Origin: Chryseobacterium bernardetii
Lineage (GTDB): Bacteria > Bacteroidota > Bacteroidia > Flavobacteriales > Weeksellaceae
NCBI RefSeq assembly: GCF_003815975.1
Contig: NZ_CP033932.1
Span: 1,302,001-1,366,000, forward strand
Reading direction: 5' to 3'
DNA length: 64,000 bases
The notes under the pieces are model-generated. The model was given only the letters and a program-made list of their open reading frames with translations. It was not told the origin of the DNA and did not search any database. Position 1 is the first letter of the stretch; every line of letters starts with the position of its first letter. Of the stretch, positions 8,620-16,690 are shown in pieces. A program made the translations under genes and the position numbers.

Positions 8620-10746
8620 TTATACGTTTCTATGATCAGTAAGGCTCATTTCATATATTTTAGTATCATTGATAACGTAAATATCATCTGCAATATCTTT
8701 TAGATCTTCCAGATAATGGCTAATGATAAGGATGCTTTTTTCAGATTTTAGCTTTTGAATTAACTGATAGATAAACTTTCTGCTTTCCTGATCAAGCGAG
8801 GAGGTAGGTTCATCTAAAATTAAAAACTGAGGTTCGTGATATAAGGCACGCATCCATCCAAGCAACTGTTTCTGACCACCGGATAAATTGATTCCTTCTT
8901 CTCCAACCAGTGTTAAATAACCCTGAGGCAAAGCTTCTATAAAATGATCAAATCCCAGCGATAATACTTTCTGTAACTGGAACTCATTCACGTTTTCGCT
9001 GAGTATAATATTTTCCAGTACATTTCCATTAAATAGCTGTATATTTTGTGGGACTACACTAATAAGACTCCGCCAGTTATTGATTGCGATATTATTTAAA
9101 CTGATTTCTTCATTAACTCTTATTTCACCATTTTCAGGCAGGAATTTTTTTTGTAATAACTCAGTAAGTGTTGTTTTTCCGGAACCACTTTTTCCTAGGA
9201 TACAGGTTACACTTCCTTTTCGTATCCTAAAGGAAATTTGATTAAGAAGCCTGCTTCTGCCTTTAAATCTAAAATCAATATTGCTGAGATCAATAGACCA
9301 AATTTCTTTAATTTCCTGCCCCTCTGTATTTTCTTTATCTAATAACAATGAATACTCAAACATTCTGTCAAATGCCACTTTTGCTTCCTGTATAGGAATT
9401 GTAACAAGGGCCAGATTTGTAATTGAAGTAAGCAAAGAACTGGATATCCCGAGTATGGCCATCAGCTCGCCAATCCTGATGTCATTATTTAAGACACTGT
9501 AAGAAGAAAATCCTAAAATAATAAGAAGGAAGATCACTAAAATAATCCCGGAATATAATGAAATTGTAAGGTTGAGCTTTCCAAGTTCAAAAATTTTTGT
9601 TTGAAAGAAACTAAAAATGAGGTCGTTTTTCTTTCCAAATAAATGCTGTTTGGAAAATCCTTTAATTACATCTATTCCCTTTATACTATCAATATAATTA
9701 GATTCATTGATACTATATGCTTGCATAACGTTTCTTTGGGCATCAATAATTTTTTTATTGAAACGGAATATAATAAAGAAAACAATAGGGGAGATTCCTA
9801 TACAGATTAAAGAAAGCCTCCAGGAGTAGAAGAATAAAAAACCAACGGATACTAAGACTCCCAGAATATCAACAAGTGTAGAGGTAATTAATTGTTTTAT
9901 AACAGCCTGTATTCTCAGAATGTCATTGAGTCTGGCTGTAAAATCTCCAATCTTTCTGGTGTCAAAAAAAGTTTTTGGAAGATGGAGTAAAGTATGGTAG
10001 AAACTCTTATTAGCTCTTTCATTAAATGATTTACTTTGTTTAATAATATAAAGTTCTCTTAAAGCACTAATTCCTACTTTTACAAAAAGTAAGAAACCAA
10101 GAAAAGAGATACTTAGTAACAGTAAAGATATTTTTTTGCGGGGCAAAATATCATCAATCAGTTTTTGTGAAAAAACAGACATTGACATTCCCAACAGTGT
10201 AATGGCAAAACCAAGTAAAAGAATAGTATAAATAGATTCCTGATCATCTTTAATAAGGCTTTTTATCCAACCCTTTTTCTTTTTCTGAGTTTCTTTTTTC
10301 TTCTCAAACTTTTCATTAGGAATAAGGGTGAGACAGGTTTTTGAGATCCATACTTCTTCCAGGTATTCTTTGGTCCAGTATTCTAAGCCTTTTGCCGGAT
10401 CTCCAATATAAAACTGATTGTTCCCGGAGCCATTATAGGAATAGCAAATAACATAATGTTCAAGTTTTTGATCAATAATAACATGTAAGATTATGGGAGC
10501 TGCATGTTTGATAAGTGATTCTATATCAGCCTCACATCCTTCTGCATCAAAACCAATTTCTTCTGCGCATTGATACAGTCCTAGTAATGTAGTGCCTGTC
10601 TTTCCGGTTCCACTTTTTTCTCTGAGAGCTTCTAAGGAAATGTTTCCTCCATAATATCTAACCAATGACTGAAGACATCCCACGCCACAATCTGTAAGGT
10701 CTTTTTGAAGAGAGAATGTTTTTTGTATGAGCTTATTTTCTTTCAT
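8620..10746 (-). CDS. Peptidase C39-containing ABC exporter (double-glycine leader peptidase/transporter)
   Basis: The 708-residue protein has the three parts of a leader-cleaving bacteriocin exporter. The N-terminal C39 protease shows Q14, catalytic C20 (TDCGVGCL), H97 (LEHYVICY) and D116 (YIGDPAKG). Six or so membrane segments follow between roughly residues 165 and 460. The C-terminal ATPase has Walker A GKSGSGKTT, signature NLSGGQKQ and Walker B FLILDEPTSSLD. Such proteins cut after a GG motif and export the mature peptide across the inner membrane. It overlaps the upstream thioredoxin-like gene by 14 bp and lies in the same block as two GG-leader peptide genes, its likely substrates. No HlyD-type adaptor gene is adjacent. 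Confidence 0.94.
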   Translation of the reverse strand: MKENKLIQKTFSLQKDLTDCGVGCLQSLVRYYGGNISLEALREKSGTGKTGTTLLGLYQCAEEIGFDAEGCEADIESLIKHAAPIILHVIIDQKLEHYVICYSYNGSGNNQFYIGDPAKGLEYWTKEYLEEVWISKTCLTLIPNEKFEKKKETQKKKKGWIKSLIKDDQESIYTILLLGFAITLLGMSMSVFSQKLIDDILPRKKISLLLLSISFLGFLLFVKVGISALRELYIIKQSKSFNERANKSFYHTLLHLPKTFFDTRKIGDFTARLNDILRIQAVIKQLITSTLVDILGVLVSVGFLFFYSWRLSLICIGISPIVFFIIFRFNKKIIDAQRNVMQAYSINESNYIDSIKGIDVIKGFSKQHLFGKKNDLIFSFFQTKIFELGKLNLTISLYSGIILVIFLLIILGFSSYSVLNNDIRIGELMAILGISSSLLTSITNLALVTIPIQEAKVAFDRMFEYSLLLDKENTEGQEIKEIWSIDLSNIDFRFKGRSRLLNQISFRIRKGSVTCILGKSGSGKTTLTELLQKKFLPENGEIRVNEEISLNNIAINNWRSLISVVPQNIQLFNGNVLENIILSENVNEFQLQKVLSLGFDHFIEALPQGYLTLVGEEGINLSGGQKQLLGWMRALYHEPQFLILDEPTSSLDQESRKFIYQLIQKLKSEKSILIISHYLEDLKDIADDIYVINDTKIYEMSLTDHRNV

Positions 10747-11263
10747 GTAATATGTTTAACAGTAATTTTTCCAGTTTTATAGCTCCAGAATTTCTTTTAA
10801 CAAGACGATTACTTTGGTTATAAACTAAAAAGTAAGGAACGGTGCTCATTCCCAGTTTCTGATAAAATACTGCCCCATCATCGTGACACCAGAAGATATT
10901 AATTTGTTTATCCAGATTATACTGATGGGCAAACTCTTTTATTTGGTCTAATGGTTCACTGGCAATCCAAATCCATTGGGTATTTTGATAGTGATTATTT
11001 ATTTTAGATAATTCTTCAGCCTCAGCCTGACAAAAATGGCAGGTAGGACTGAAGTAAATGATAACTTTAGTTTGGTTATTGCCAAAGGTTTTAGAATTCA
11101 GCAATGTTCTATTTATTGTAGTGAGGGAGAATGTTGGGATATCTTTTAGAGCTTCTGTTTTTTCTTTCTTTTTCCGGAAGTTAGCCCAAAGCCCTATCAT
11201 TATTCCAATACAGACAACAGGAATAATGAAAGCCGTTACTTTTAAGAAATTGATCTTCTTCAT
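10733..11263 (-). CDS. Membrane-anchored thioredoxin-like protein with CHFC motif
   Basis: This 176-residue protein has one N-terminal membrane segment (about residues 7-27), then a redoxin/TlpA-type domain. Residues C75 and C78 form a CxxC motif in YFSPTCHFCQAEAEEL, and the expected cis-proline lies in the later MSTVPYFLVY segment. It should face the periplasm and carry out thiol-disulfide exchange. Its start overlaps the stop of the upstream membrane gene by one base (TAATG), and its 3' end overlaps the exporter gene by 14 bp, so all three are translationally coupled. Because the putative peptide substrates each carry two cysteines, a role in forming or proofreading their disulfide is a reasonable inference. 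Confidence 0.85.
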   Translation of the reverse strand: MKKINFLKVTAFIIPVVCIGIMIGLWANFRKKKEKTEALKDIPTFSLTTINRTLLNSKTFGNNQTKVIIYFSPTCHFCQAEAEELSKINNHYQNTQWIWIASEPLDQIKEFAHQYNLDKQINIFWCHDDGAVFYQKLGMSTVPYFLVYNQSNRLVKRNSGAIKLEKLLLNILHERK

Positions 11264-11907
11264 TAAGACTGTATATTTAGTATAAGAAATGAAACGACAC
11301 CTGTCCAGAAAAGTAAGCCAAGCCCATAGGTCATAGCTGTAAGTCCAAAAGATTTTGGCAAGCCAATTTTTTTACCAGAAAGCTCCCAGATTCCCCAGGC
11401 TAAAAATCCCCAGTAAAAGAATTCAAATAAATTAACTAATTGTAGAGGATATGCCAGCCACTTTTCGGTAGAGAGGTATTCCCGTATGTTTAAAAGAGAC
11501 ATAGGATAGTAGGTTTGCAGGCTTTCCATTGTATAATCTGTATTTATCCAGTAGAAATGAATAAATTTATAAAGCCCAGCCATGATAAAAACAGATTCTG
11601 CTATCATAACAAGTGTTACCAAATCTGAAAATCTAAGGTTTTCTAATCCCGGAAGATCTAAAAGTTTGATAAAGTTCAGGCAAAAAGCAACTAAAACTAT
11701 CTTAATTCCTAATAGAACTGGAGTAGTGGCATAGCTTACCCACCACCATTTTTTCTGGCTTTCCAGGTAATCCTGTATCATTGCATTAGAATAGTCTTTG
11801 GCCAGAAAATCTATGATTTTTGTATTAGTAGTTATATATGTTTTGTCTAAGTAGGTAAGTAAAAAATAGCACATAATAATGCCTACGAAAAGTATAAGGT
11901 TTTTCAT
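11263..11907 (-). CDS. Unrecognised polytopic membrane protein of the peptide/exporter module
   Basis: I do not recognise this 214-residue protein. It starts with a membrane segment (LILFVGIIMCYFLLTYL) and has about five hydrophobic helices in total, with a longer soluble loop around residues 25-55 and another near residues 125-150. There is no CxxC pair, so it is not an obvious VKOR or DsbB oxidase. It is translationally coupled (TAATG) to the thioredoxin-like gene and precedes the C39 exporter. Plausible roles are immunity or a helper in export or maturation; the sequence does not decide. Confidence 0.7.
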   Translation of the reverse strand: MKNLILFVGIIMCYFLLTYLDKTYITTNTKIIDFLAKDYSNAMIQDYLESQKKWWWVSYATTPVLLGIKIVLVAFCLNFIKLLDLPGLENLRFSDLVTLVMIAESVFIMAGLYKFIHFYWINTDYTMESLQTYYPMSLLNIREYLSTEKWLAYPLQLVNLFEFFYWGFLAWGIWELSGKKIGLPKSFGLTAMTYGLGLLFWTGVVSFLILNIQS

Positions 11908-12055
11908 AAATTAAGTAATGGGGATGAAAAAAATTGAAGATTTTATTTATCCTGAGAGTAAGGATAAAAATTACTTATAAAGGAGTAAGGAACCAACTTT
12001 ACATATTCTGAAAAAATTGTGAAAATGAAAATTAAGAACATCATTATTGTTAATA

Positions 12056-12077
12056 AGAGAGGCTGTTACACCTCTCT
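12056..12077 (-). terminator. Weak hairpin downstream of the small peptide genes
   Basis: AGAGAGG (12056-12062) and CCTCTCT (12071-12077) form a 7-bp stem with an 8-base loop between the small membrane gene and the 214-residue membrane gene. The minus-strand sequence after it is only moderately T-rich, so it may attenuate rather than stop transcription from the peptide genes into the exporter genes. The rest of the 233-bp gap at 11908-12140 shows no convincing gene. Confidence 0.4.
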
Positions 12078-12140
12078 CATATAAAACCAATAGTAATATA
12101 TTTATCTCTTTTGGAGAAATATAGTAAACTAATATCCTTC

Positions 12141-12386
12141 TTACATTTTATAAAGTATAAAGCCCAGAAAAAATATTGAAAGGCCACAAATAAATGAAAA
12201 TGCAATATCTTTAAAAATTGTGCTTTTACTCATAGTTAATGTTAGAAGACATGACATTCCAACAATAAAAAAGAATGTATAAGCCCTGAAAGATAATGCA
12301 TCCATATAGTAGGCTACATATAAAACCGGAATATAAAATAGAATAGTTAGATTTCTTTTCTCTTTATAGTTTATTGAAACTGCCAT
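12141..12386 (-). CDS. Small hydrophobic membrane protein next to peptide genes; immunity candidate
   Basis: From the ATG at 12386 this is an 81-residue protein, basic at the N-terminus (INYKEKRN) with three hydrophobic segments. An earlier in-frame start at 12419 would overlap the upstream peptide gene, so the later start, 11 bp after that gene's stop, is preferred. I recognise no family. A small basic polytopic protein directly behind bacteriocin-like precursors is a common arrangement for immunity proteins, which is why that role is suggested; there is no direct evidence. Confidence 0.55.
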   Translation of the reverse strand: MAVSINYKEKRNLTILFYIPVLYVAYYMDALSFRAYTFFFIVGMSCLLTLTMSKSTIFKDIAFSFICGLSIFFLGFILYKM

Positions 12387-12397
12387 AATATTATTTT

Positions 12398-12541
12398 TTA
12401 CCAGGATGCTACCCAACAAGACCAGGCAAGGTTATACCCAAAAGCTGGATTAATTACAGTGGCAATGATGGCTCCATTCCAGCAATCTTTAGGACTTCCA
12501 CCCTTTACGGACTCCATTCTATGATTTTCTAGTTTTTTCAT
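12398..12541 (-). CDS. Double-glycine-leader peptide precursor B (bacteriocin-like)
   Basis: A 47-codon gene starting at the ATG at 12541; the longer open frame upstream is not expected to be used. Residues 1-15 (MKKLENHRMESVKGG) form a double-glycine leader with hydrophobic residues at -4, -7, -12 and -15 relative to the cleavage site, the pattern read by C39 peptidases. The predicted mature peptide is 32 residues, tryptophan-rich and hydrophobic, with cysteines at precursor positions 20 and 42. It follows precursor A by 11 bp and shares its leader design and its first cysteine position. It is probably exported by the C39 transporter of the same module. Function is inferred from architecture only. 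Confidence 0.75.
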   Translation of the reverse strand: MKKLENHRMESVKGGSPKDCWNGAIIATVINPAFGYNLAWSCWVASW

Positions 12542-12552
12542 AATAAAAGCAA

Positions 12553-12714
12553 TTACATAGAATACAGATAACAACCAAGTGCCCAAATTGAAGCTCCTAC
12601 AGCAACTGCAGGAATAAAAGCACCAACTCCACCAGCAGCAATAGCTGCTATATTACACTGATGAATATTTCCACCTTGCAAATTTTCCATTTGCGATACA
12701 TTTAATTTTTTCAT
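12553..12714 (-). CDS. Double-glycine-leader peptide precursor A (bacteriocin-like)
   Basis: This 53-codon gene runs from the ATG at 12714 to the TAA at 12553-12555. The leader is MKKLNVSQMENLQGG, with L/M residues at -4, -7, -12 and -15 and GG at -2/-1. The predicted mature peptide has 38 residues: a polar start (NIHQC), then an alanine/glycine-rich hydrophobic stretch (AAIAAGGVGAFIPAVAVGAS) and a C-terminal cysteine. Cysteines are at precursor positions 20 and 48, so one disulfide per peptide is possible. It is the first gene of the module and lies next to precursor B. The alanine/glycine-rich helix is typical of membrane-active class II bacteriocins; activity is inference. Confidence 0.75.
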   Translation of the reverse strand: MKKLNVSQMENLQGGNIHQCNIAAIAAGGVGAFIPAVAVGASIWALGCYLYSM

Positions 12715-13149
12715 TTTTTGAATTTTTATAATTACAATTTTTTTTTTTGCTACTTAATCCCTAGCAAGGAGTTCAGGTTTTCTATCGGCTCTATAATGCG
12801 CACTTACAGATCCTGTAGAAAACTATTTCAACGTTGAACAATCGAAATTAGAAATAAATATATCTTAACCGGGTGAAAAAACATGTATTCTTATTGTAAT
12901 TTGTTATACAATATTGAGGTCTTTTGAGACATTAAAAACCTTACTTTTTATCAAAGTCCCAAAAATTAATAAGATAATATGTTGAGGGGGATTTTTTTCA
13001 AAAAATAAAAAGAGAAATGGTTAATGTGCAAAATTATTTTCTTGTGTACAAATACATTTTTGTATGGAAAATAGTGGGAGATAAGGGAGATTTAAATAAA
13101 ATACCCTGAAGAAATTTTCTCCAGGGTAGTATTTTGTACACATTTATTT
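12715..13149. other. AT-rich regulatory region upstream of the peptide module
   Basis: About 435 bp separate the peptide genes from the metallopeptidase gene. It contains a perfect 12-bp palindrome TTCAACGTTGAA (12827-12838), a minus-strand TAATTTTG (-7-like, 13029-13036, with no well-spaced -33 element), a small hairpin at 12919-12930, and the metallopeptidase terminator at 13102-13128. I see no ORF. The transcription start of the peptide genes is not clear. Confidence 0.5.
13102..13128 (-). terminator. Terminator of the zinc metallopeptidase gene
   Basis: TACCCTG (13102-13108) and CAGGGTA (13122-13128) close a hairpin whose stem continues through an AGAAA/TTTCT pairing. It lies 22 bp after the stop codon on the minus strand and is followed by a T-containing stretch. 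Confidence 0.7.
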
Positions 13150-14013
13150 TTATTTCAAAAGCTGATTAAAAGTATCACCTTGTCTGATATCACCAGTGTT
13201 ATATCCTTTCATAAACCATTCTTTACGTTGAGCTGATGACCCGTGTGTAAAGCTTTCCTGGTTTACATATCCTTGCCCTCTTCTTTGGATATTGTCATCA
13301 CCTACGGCTTCTGCCGCATCTATTGCAGACTGAATATCTCCCGGTTCCAGAATTTTTTTAGTTTCATCCGTACGTTTAGCCCAGACTCCGGCATAAAAAT
13401 CTGCCTGTAGTTCTGTAGCTACAGATACTCTGTTCATTTCTGCTTCAGAGTACCTTCCGCTTCTTCTCAGGGCATCTACTTTTTGAGTGGTTCCCAACAG
13501 AGTCTGTACGTGATGTCCCATTTCATGAGCAAGAACATAGGCTACTGTAAATTCAGTTACTTTTGCCCCGAACCTTTGCTGGAGTTCACCGAAAAATTCC
13601 ATGTCCATATAGATTTTCTGGTCTGCAGGGCAATAAAAAGGTCCCATGGCAGATTGTGCAGTACCACATCCGGAGCTGGTAGTGTTTTCGAAAAGCACAA
13701 TTCTGGGTTCAGTAAAATTCATGCCATTTTCTTTGAAAATCTGACTCCAGGTTTGGGTATTCCAGCCAGACATCATATCAACCATTTCCCCGATCTTTTT
13801 TTCCTGTGTGGTAAGCTCTCTTCTTTCTCCTGTATTTTCTGAAGGCTGTATGCTGCCGGAATTCAATATACCGGAAGGATCTCCTCCTAAAAAGAAAACA
13901 ATAGCTGCTATAATTAAAGTTCCGAGTCCTCCACCAACAATCATACCGCCACTTCCGCCTCCGGAGCCACGGCGATCATCAACGTTTCCGCCTCTGTCGT
14001 CTGTCCATCTCAT
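13150..14013 (-). CDS. ypfJ: Neutral zinc metallopeptidase, YpfJ family
   Basis: This 287-residue protein has a glycine/arginine-rich cytoplasmic start, one membrane segment at about residues 23-43, and an extracytoplasmic peptidase domain. The zinc motif HExxH is at H163-H167 (LAHEMGHHVQ), and a later ATELQADFYAGVWA segment supplies the expected third-ligand region. Cysteines at 116 and 128 could form a disulfide. The C-terminal SSAQRKEWFMKGYNTGD block is characteristic of the YpfJ/KPN_02809 family. The substrate is unknown. It stands alone, with its own terminator. Confidence 0.9.
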   Translation of the reverse strand: MRWTDDRGGNVDDRRGSGGGSGGMIVGGGLGTLIIAAIVFFLGGDPSGILNSGSIQPSENTGERRELTTQEKKIGEMVDMMSGWNTQTWSQIFKENGMNFTEPRIVLFENTTSSGCGTAQSAMGPFYCPADQKIYMDMEFFGELQQRFGAKVTEFTVAYVLAHEMGHHVQTLLGTTQKVDALRRSGRYSEAEMNRVSVATELQADFYAGVWAKRTDETKKILEPGDIQSAIDAAEAVGDDNIQRRGQGYVNQESFTHGSSAQRKEWFMKGYNTGDIRQGDTFNQLLK

Positions 14014-14398
14014 AATAAATCTTTTTTGTGTTCGTAAATTTATAAAATTAAACCTTACGATAATTAAAATGTTAAGACGGGAAGATTTTTATACGGGTAA
14101 TTATTAAACTTTTAAATTAGTTCCTTTATACATTCATTACTCTTTTTTGAAGCCTTATCCTGCTAATTGTTATAAATAGAGTATAATGCCAGTTATACTT
14201 CCGGAGAAACAGCAATTGCAGGAGACTCGACTCTCTTTATATATCTGCAAAGAATAATTTTGAAATATTTTGCTGCTAATTTATGTTATTGGTAACCTTA
14301 AGTGTTCGGGGCTTTACTCCCAAAAATAAAAAAAGAGGATGCAAAGATCCTCTTATGTATAAATGAATACTTCATATGTTAAAGTATCTAAACCGTTT
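14014..14398. other. Intergenic region between metallopeptidase and sulfatase genes
   Basis: Apart from the terminator hairpin at 14333-14354, I see no ORF, RNA gene or clear promoter. The metallopeptidase promoter should lie near 14020-14070, but no good TAnnTTTG match is visible. Confidence 0.5.
14333..14354 (-). terminator. Terminator of the LtaS-type sulfatase gene
   Basis: AAGAGGAT (14333-14340) pairs with ATCCTCTT (14347-14354), and a T7 run follows on the minus strand. Confidence 0.8.
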
Positions 14399-16477
14399 TT
14401 ACCTGTTCAGTTGTTTGGTTTTCAGCCAATAAGAAGTTGACTGGTACGCTGAAATAGCATCATCTATTAGTTTCTGATCCGGGTTTTTCAACAGCTTCTC
14501 ATCATAATAGAGCTTAAATTCCGGAGCAAGATCACTTTTTTCTAAATCCAGAGAGTATTGTTTGGCTTTCTTCACCGGAGAAATGATGGTCAGGCGATTG
14601 TTCTTCACAAAACCAAGATCCTGATAGGTGGCAATGTAGGCCTTAGGCTGAAATTCTGGTTTGAAAACATCCTGACCTAAGAATTTAGATTGATAGCTAA
14701 AATTAAGTAATCCAAAAAGGGTAGGCATCACGTCAATCTGAGACATCAGGGTATCAAACTTCTGCGGCTGGATAAACCCTTCTGAAAAGATCATTGCAGG
14801 GATTCTGTACTTATCCATTGGAAGTTCCGTTTTTCCGGCGCTGGAAGCACAATGGTCTGCAATAATCACAAAGACCGTATTTTTATACCAATCCTGCTTT
14901 TTCGCCATATCAAAAAACAATTTCAGAGAATAATCTGTATATTTTACACCGCCTTCACGGGATTTTGAAGTTCCCGGAATGTCAATTCTTCCATCAGGGT
15001 AAGTGAAAGGCCTGTGGTTGGAAACCGTCATCCAGTGGTTGAAGAAAGGTTTCCCTGATTTTGCTTCAGCATTCATCACCTGAATAGCTTTTCTGGCCAT
15101 ATCTTCATCTGCAACACCCCATACATTGGCAAAGGTAATTTCTTCCGGCTTAAAATTGTTTCTGTCTACAATATCATATCCGTTCCCGCCGAAAAAGTCC
15201 TGCATATTATCAAAATAGCTGTATCCGCCATACAGGAATTTTACATCATATCCTTTTGACTTGAATACATTTCCTGTAGTGAATTTGTTTTTATTATCAT
15301 TTCTTTTGATGATACTTTCTCCGGCAGTAGGAGGAATACATAGGGTTAAAGCTTCCAGGCCGCGTACAGTTCTGTTTCCTGTCGCATAAAGATTAGTAAA
15401 CATCAGTGATTTATCTGCAAGGCTATCCAGAAATGGGGTAATCTCCTGGGTATTCCCATAATGTTCAAGGAAATCTGCAGAAAGACTCTCTATAGATATC
15501 AGCACTACATTTTTTTTGAGTTCCGGCTGCTCTGCTACAATATTTCTTGATAAAGTATGCTGCGGGTATTGGCTTAAGAAGTTTTTCTCTGCCTGTTTCT
15601 GGTCCAGTTGCGAATAAAACTGGAAATAATCAAGCTCATTATGGGTAAAAGCCCAGTAAAACTTAGGAAGTCCATTGGCCTCAATTTCATCAGCAAAAAC
15701 ATTGTCTGATTTGATTTGCATTAATGATGGAAGAGTAAGTAGGCTAATGGCGCAAAGTACAGCGAAAGAACCCAGTAAGATCAGTTTCTGTTTGAAGTTA
15801 GGAAGCTCCAGTAATTCATCTTTTGTTTTTTTATAGATAAACCAGGTGATGGTTAATGTAACAAGCATTATACCTGAAAATAAAGGAATAACAGGATAAC
15901 TTTCCATGATATTTCCAATCACTTCATTCGTGTATATTAAATAATCTACGGCAATAAAATTATAACGTACCCCAAATTCATTATAGAAGAAATATTCACT
16001 TACTCCATTGAAAATGATAAGCAGCACATAAAGCAATAAGGTAATAAAGTATAAAACATTCCGGATCTTTATTCTCTGGGTTGGAAGGAAAAGCATTAAA
16101 CCAAACAGGAATGCCTTTACCCCTACAAAAGAAAGGGCTATTTCTGTTACAGAGCCTCCGTATTGCTTAAAGATATTATTGGGAATAAGCCAGATGTACA
16201 GGAAAAATGTAACCAATACGCCGAAGATAATATATCCGTAAGGCTTTTTATATTTCGAATTGGAAAGGAATAAAAAATAGAGGGCAAGGATGGTACTGGC
16301 AAGGATAAAAACAAAAATATCATTGATGAGCCCTACAAACAGTACTTTAATGATCTCAAAAAATCCGAAACTGGCTGTAGTGATGGGGTGAAAAAAGAAT
16401 ACTACCCTTATAATCAAGGAAATAATCAGATAAAAGATTCCTAAGTACAGGAATGGTTTTATTTTTTTTAGAAACAT
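14399..16477 (-). CDS. LTA synthase family protein (membrane sulfatase/phosphoglycerol transferase type)
   Basis: The 692-residue protein has about five membrane segments in its first 215 residues, then a large extracytoplasmic alkaline-phosphatase-superfamily domain from about residue 300. Visible elements are LISIESLSADFLEHYGN (metal-binding acid), the ATGNRTVRGLEAL block with the candidate catalytic threonine, and a late VIIADHCAS metal site. In Gram-positive bacteria such enzymes polymerise glycerol phosphate; Gram-negative relatives include OpgB-type or phosphoethanolamine-type transferases. Lipoteichoic acid is not expected in this organism, so the real substrate is probably another envelope glycan or lipid. 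The family is clear, the substrate unknown. Confidence 0.88.
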   Translation of the reverse strand: MFLKKIKPFLYLGIFYLIISLIIRVVFFFHPITTASFGFFEIIKVLFVGLINDIFVFILASTILALYFLFLSNSKYKKPYGYIIFGVLVTFFLYIWLIPNNIFKQYGGSVTEIALSFVGVKAFLFGLMLFLPTQRIKIRNVLYFITLLLYVLLIIFNGVSEYFFYNEFGVRYNFIAVDYLIYTNEVIGNIMESYPVIPLFSGIMLVTLTITWFIYKKTKDELLELPNFKQKLILLGSFAVLCAISLLTLPSLMQIKSDNVFADEIEANGLPKFYWAFTHNELDYFQFYSQLDQKQAEKNFLSQYPQHTLSRNIVAEQPELKKNVVLISIESLSADFLEHYGNTQEITPFLDSLADKSLMFTNLYATGNRTVRGLEALTLCIPPTAGESIIKRNDNKNKFTTGNVFKSKGYDVKFLYGGYSYFDNMQDFFGGNGYDIVDRNNFKPEEITFANVWGVADEDMARKAIQVMNAEAKSGKPFFNHWMTVSNHRPFTYPDGRIDIPGTSKSREGGVKYTDYSLKLFFDMAKKQDWYKNTVFVIIADHCASSAGKTELPMDKYRIPAMIFSEGFIQPQKFDTLMSQIDVMPTLFGLLNFSYQSKFLGQDVFKPEFQPKAYIATYQDLGFVKNNRLTIISPVKKAKQYSLDLEKSDLAPEFKLYYDEKLLKNPDQKLIDDAISAYQSTSYWLKTKQLNR

Positions 16478-16502
16478 GGATTTATGGTCTATACTATTTT
16501 TA

Positions 16503-16510
16503 CAAAGATA
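16503..16510 (-). promoter_or_regulatory. Putative -7 box upstream of the LtaS-type gene
   Basis: The minus strand reads TATCTTTG 26 bp upstream of the start codon. No TTG is found at the preferred spacing. Confidence 0.4.
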
Positions 16511-16643
16511 GTTGTTGTATACAACTTTTGGATGAAAAAAAGCAAAACCTGATATTTATTAATAAGATTTTAAGAATTGAAAGGTATTATTTAAACGGGC
16601 GTTTAATGAATTTTGTCCTGGCTCCTGAATTTTCCAACAAAAA

Positions 16644-16664
16644 AGGACTATTAAAAATAGTCCT
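16644..16664 (-). terminator. Terminator of ribH
   Basis: AGGACTATT (16644-16652) and AATAGTCCT (16656-16664) form a perfect 9-bp stem with a 3-base loop, followed by T6 on the minus strand. Confidence 0.8.
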
Positions 16665-16690
16665 CAGATATTGTTAAAGTTTGTCAACGA

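Noticed and set aside
11908..12140. A third GG-leader peptide gene in the gap of the peptide module
   Set aside because: The only short minus-strand frame with an ATG (near 12041, about 32 codons) has no GG leader, no cysteine and no start context.
14101..14330. Possible tRNA or mobile-element remnant in the gap before the sulfatase gene
   Set aside because: Short GC-richer patches such as GGAGACTCGACTCTC drew attention, but no cloverleaf, T-loop consensus or terminal inverted repeats can be assembled.
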